6,921 nucleotides of DNA from assembly GCA_022865865.1 (NCBI GenBank), contig JALHTN010000407.1, forward strand, positions 1-6,921, in the 5' to 3' direction. Below, in pieces: positions 5,576 through 6,921 of this stretch. This DNA comes from Anaerolineales bacterium (GTDB taxonomy: Bacteria > Chloroflexota > Anaerolineae > Anaerolineales > UBA4823). The stretch's first letter is position 1. Each line of letters starts with the position of its first letter. The notes beneath the pieces were generated by a model. It ran no database searches and was not told the DNA's origin. It saw only the letters and a program-made list of their open reading frames with translations. The translations under genes and the position numbers were made by a program.

Positions 5576-6223
5576 ATGAATCTAAAAGTTTTCCTCCAAA
5601 GCCTGTTAATCGGTTTTTCAATTGCCGCCCCGGTCGGCCCAATTGGTATCCTTTGTATCCGTCGCACGCTCGCGGAAGGGCGTCGTGCCGGCATGATTTC
5701 AGGTCTGGGAGCTGCAACCGCGGACGCTTTTTATGGCGCCATCGCAGCATTCGGCCTGACATTCATATCATCTTTTCTTATAAACCAATCAATTTGGCTT
5801 AGATTGGGTGGAGGCTTATTCTTAATTTACCTGGGATTTAAGACGTTTTTCGCAAAGCCGCATGACATGGAGGCTCCAATTTCCTCCTACGAGAATAACG
5901 AAGGGATGTTGAACTTCTACATGTCTACCTTATTCCTGACGATCTCTAACCCACTCACCATATTGTCTTTCGCAGCAATTTTCGCTGGATTTGGAGCTGT
6001 CAGTTTCAATTCTCAGGACTACAGAGCCTCAGCGATGATGGTGCTGGGTATTTTTATCGGTTCAAGCACATGGTGGTTCATACTCACCTATACAACTGGT
6101 CTTGTACGTAATCGCATAAACAGCACGACCTTAATTTGGATAAATCGAATAGCTGGTGCTATTATCCTGATTTTTGGAATCTTAGCTCTCATTTCCATCC
6201 AATTCCAACCATCAATCAGCTAA
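5576..6223 (+). CDS. LysE/RhtB-family amino-acid exporter
   Basis: This inner-membrane translocator exports amino acids or related metabolites using the ion gradient. At 215 residues with about six hydrophobic segments it has the family's usual size. Helix 1 (about 4-24) contains the signature SIAAPVGPIGILCIRRTL. The motif LGAATADAFYGAIAA (about 44-58) follows, then a helix near 73-92 (RLGGGLFLIYLGFKTFF), a cytoplasmic loop (about 93-112), the motif FLTISNPLTILSF (about 120-132), a helix near 152-176 with IGSSTWWFIL, and a last helix near 191-208. The substrate cannot be read from the sequence. The ATG at 5576 is the only ATG after the in-frame stop at 5558-5560, but no convincing ribosome-binding site precedes it. 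The first 150 bases or so are clearly richer in GC and CpG than the surroundings. Confidence 0.94.
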   Translation: MNLKVFLQSLLIGFSIAAPVGPIGILCIRRTLAEGRRAGMISGLGAATADAFYGAIAAFGLTFISSFLINQSIWLRLGGGLFLIYLGFKTFFAKPHDMEAPISSYENNEGMLNFYMSTLFLTISNPLTILSFAAIFAGFGAVSFNSQDYRASAMMVLGIFIGSSTWWFILTYTTGLVRNRINSTTLIWINRIAGAIILIFGILALISIQFQPSIS

Positions 6224-6272
6224 TTCGAATAATTCTTTAGGTTTAACGTCCTCACAGATAATTATCCAATAT

Positions 6273-6296
6273 CTCAATCCTCACTACCGGATTGGG
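6273..6296 (+). terminator. Weak hairpin downstream of the LysE-family gene
   Basis: CAATCC (6275-6280) pairs with GGATTG (6289-6294) around an 8-base loop, and the stem extends by a T-G wobble and a C-G pair. No T-run follows, so it is at best a weak or factor-assisted terminator, about 50 bases after the stop. Confidence 0.25.
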
Positions 6297-6305
6297 GTGA
6301 TTAAT

Positions 6306-6319
6306 ATTCCAATTGGAAT
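6306..6319. promoter_or_regulatory. 14-bp perfect palindrome upstream of a strong promoter, possible regulator site
   Basis: ATTCCAATTGGAAT is a perfect palindrome about 60 bases upstream of the -35 box of the next gene. That position would suit an activator more than a simple repressor. Chance cannot be excluded in AT-rich DNA, and no cognate regulator is visible. Confidence 0.3.
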
Positions 6320-6379
6320 TGCCAAGATCAATACCACTAATTTGCTAAAATGGAAACGAAAATATACATGTGCAATACC

Positions 6380-6408
6380 TTGACATTAGCCGTGCATCTG
6401 AGTATAAT
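6380..6408 (+). promoter_or_regulatory. Near-consensus sigma-70 promoter of the terminal membrane-protein gene
   Basis: TTGACA (6380-6385) and TATAAT (6403-6408) are both perfect consensus hexamers with the optimal 17-base spacer. A transcript would start near 6415, about 25 bases before the ATG, and would include the GAGGTG ribosome-binding site (6431-6436). This predicts strong, probably constitutive expression unless a repressor acts. Confidence 0.88.
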
Positions 6409-6439
6409 TCCACTGATTTATAGATAAAGTGAGGTGCAA

Positions 6440-6921
6440 ATGTCGACCCAGGTAAGCAATACTCGTGCAGGAAGAAGGGATTCAATGCCCAGGAAAGATA
6501 ACTTGGCATTGTGGGCAGGAATATTATTCAGTTTCATTTTCACTGGGATAATCTGGTGGACGGGTCAGCGCCTGGCTTCAATTCCCCATTACCCAGATTT
6601 CGGTTCTTCTTGGTACTACTGGCGTTTAATTGAACCGACATTTCTCACCCGCGCAACTGCCTGGGGATTTTATGCCTTACACCAAATTTCTTTTTGGGGA
6701 TTAATATATTACGCTCAAAAAAACTCTTACAAGTATTCAACGGGGTTGCATAAATTAAACATCATTGCATTAGCGATGAATGCCTTTTTCATTCTGCTCC
6801 ATCTTGTTCAGACTCAGATCTGGTATGACGGCCTCGCACAAGATGTATCGATTTGGAGCTCCCAGGCATCAGTAGTCATCCTCCTGGTCTGGGTGTTGCT
6901 GATGGAAAACTCTCGCCGCGG
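6440..6921 (+). CDS. Multi-pass membrane protein of unknown function, 3' end outside the window
   Basis: The first 160 codons are visible and the frame is still open at the right edge. The ATG at 6440 follows GAGGTG by three bases and lies behind a consensus promoter, so the start is secure. A basic, polar N-terminus (about 1-20, with RAGRRDSMPRKD) is followed by hydrophobic segments near 22-40, 72-92, 106-124 and 143-155, consistent with at least four membrane helices and a cytoplasmic N-terminus. The protein is rich in Trp and Tyr, especially in the stretch PDFGSSWYYWRLIEP (about 52-66) between helices 1 and 2. His81 and His121 lie in or next to membrane segments and could be metal or heme ligands, but that is speculation. 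I do not recognise the family. No signal cleavage site or enzymatic motif is seen in the visible part. Confidence 0.85.
   Translation, partial: MSTQVSNTRAGRRDSMPRKDNLALWAGILFSFIFTGIIWWTGQRLASIPHYPDFGSSWYYWRLIEPTFLTRATAWGFYALHQISFWGLIYYAQKNSYKYSTGLHKLNIIALAMNAFFILLHLVQTQIWYDGLAQDVSIWSSQASVVILLVWVLLMENSRR

Noticed and set aside
1..6921. Mobile element, CRISPR array, toxin-antitoxin pair or phage gene
   Set aside because: No transposase, integrase, spaced direct repeats, terminal inverted repeats or small paired genes were found. Gene content is chromosomal housekeeping plus lineage-type unknowns.

Overview
The window is ordinary chromosomal DNA of moderate GC (roughly 40-45% by eye). It most likely comes from a member of the Chloroflexota, probably Anaerolineae-like. 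That placement is an inference from gene style: an SH3b protein with a Pro/Thr linker, a protein with paired C-terminal zinc ribbons, an ErpA-type Fe-S carrier with a Cys-rich tail, and several lineage-type unknown proteins. No search was possible. Nothing in the window looks like a phage, insertion sequence, CRISPR array or defence island, and no rRNA or tRNA gene was recognised.

Layout from left to right. (1) Positions 3-2332, plus strand: the C-terminal part of an S41 carboxy-terminal processing protease (its reading frame is open to the left edge), then smpB, then a coupled gene of unknown function whose start region overlaps the smpB stop. (2) Positions 2333-2708: an AT-rich gap ending in a good sigma-70-type promoter. 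(3) Positions 2709-3104: an A-type iron-sulfur carrier (ErpA-like), closed by a clear intrinsic terminator. (4) Positions 3158-3781, minus strand: a membrane-anchored SH3b protein, convergent with erpA. It is divergent from (5), 3878-4468, a plus-strand zinc-ribbon protein; a 12-bp palindrome containing TATAAT on both strands lies between them. (6) Positions 4487-5176, minus strand: a helical, HEAT-like repeat protein. (7) An AT-rich gap of about 400 bp. (8) Positions 5576-6223: a LysE-family amino-acid exporter. (9) A 216-bp gap with a palindrome and a near-consensus promoter (TTGACA, 17 bp, TATAAT), which drives (10), 6440 to the right edge: a multi-pass membrane protein truncated by the window.

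The genes do not form one pathway. The left part groups protein quality control: the protease, and trans-translation through SmpB. The central part holds Fe-S assembly and cell-envelope genes. The right part holds transport and membrane genes. I found no convincing new multi-gene system. The points most worth a second look are the SmpB-coupled unknown protein, the promoter placed directly against the smpB start, the shared palindromic promoter, and the unknown zinc-ribbon and membrane proteins.
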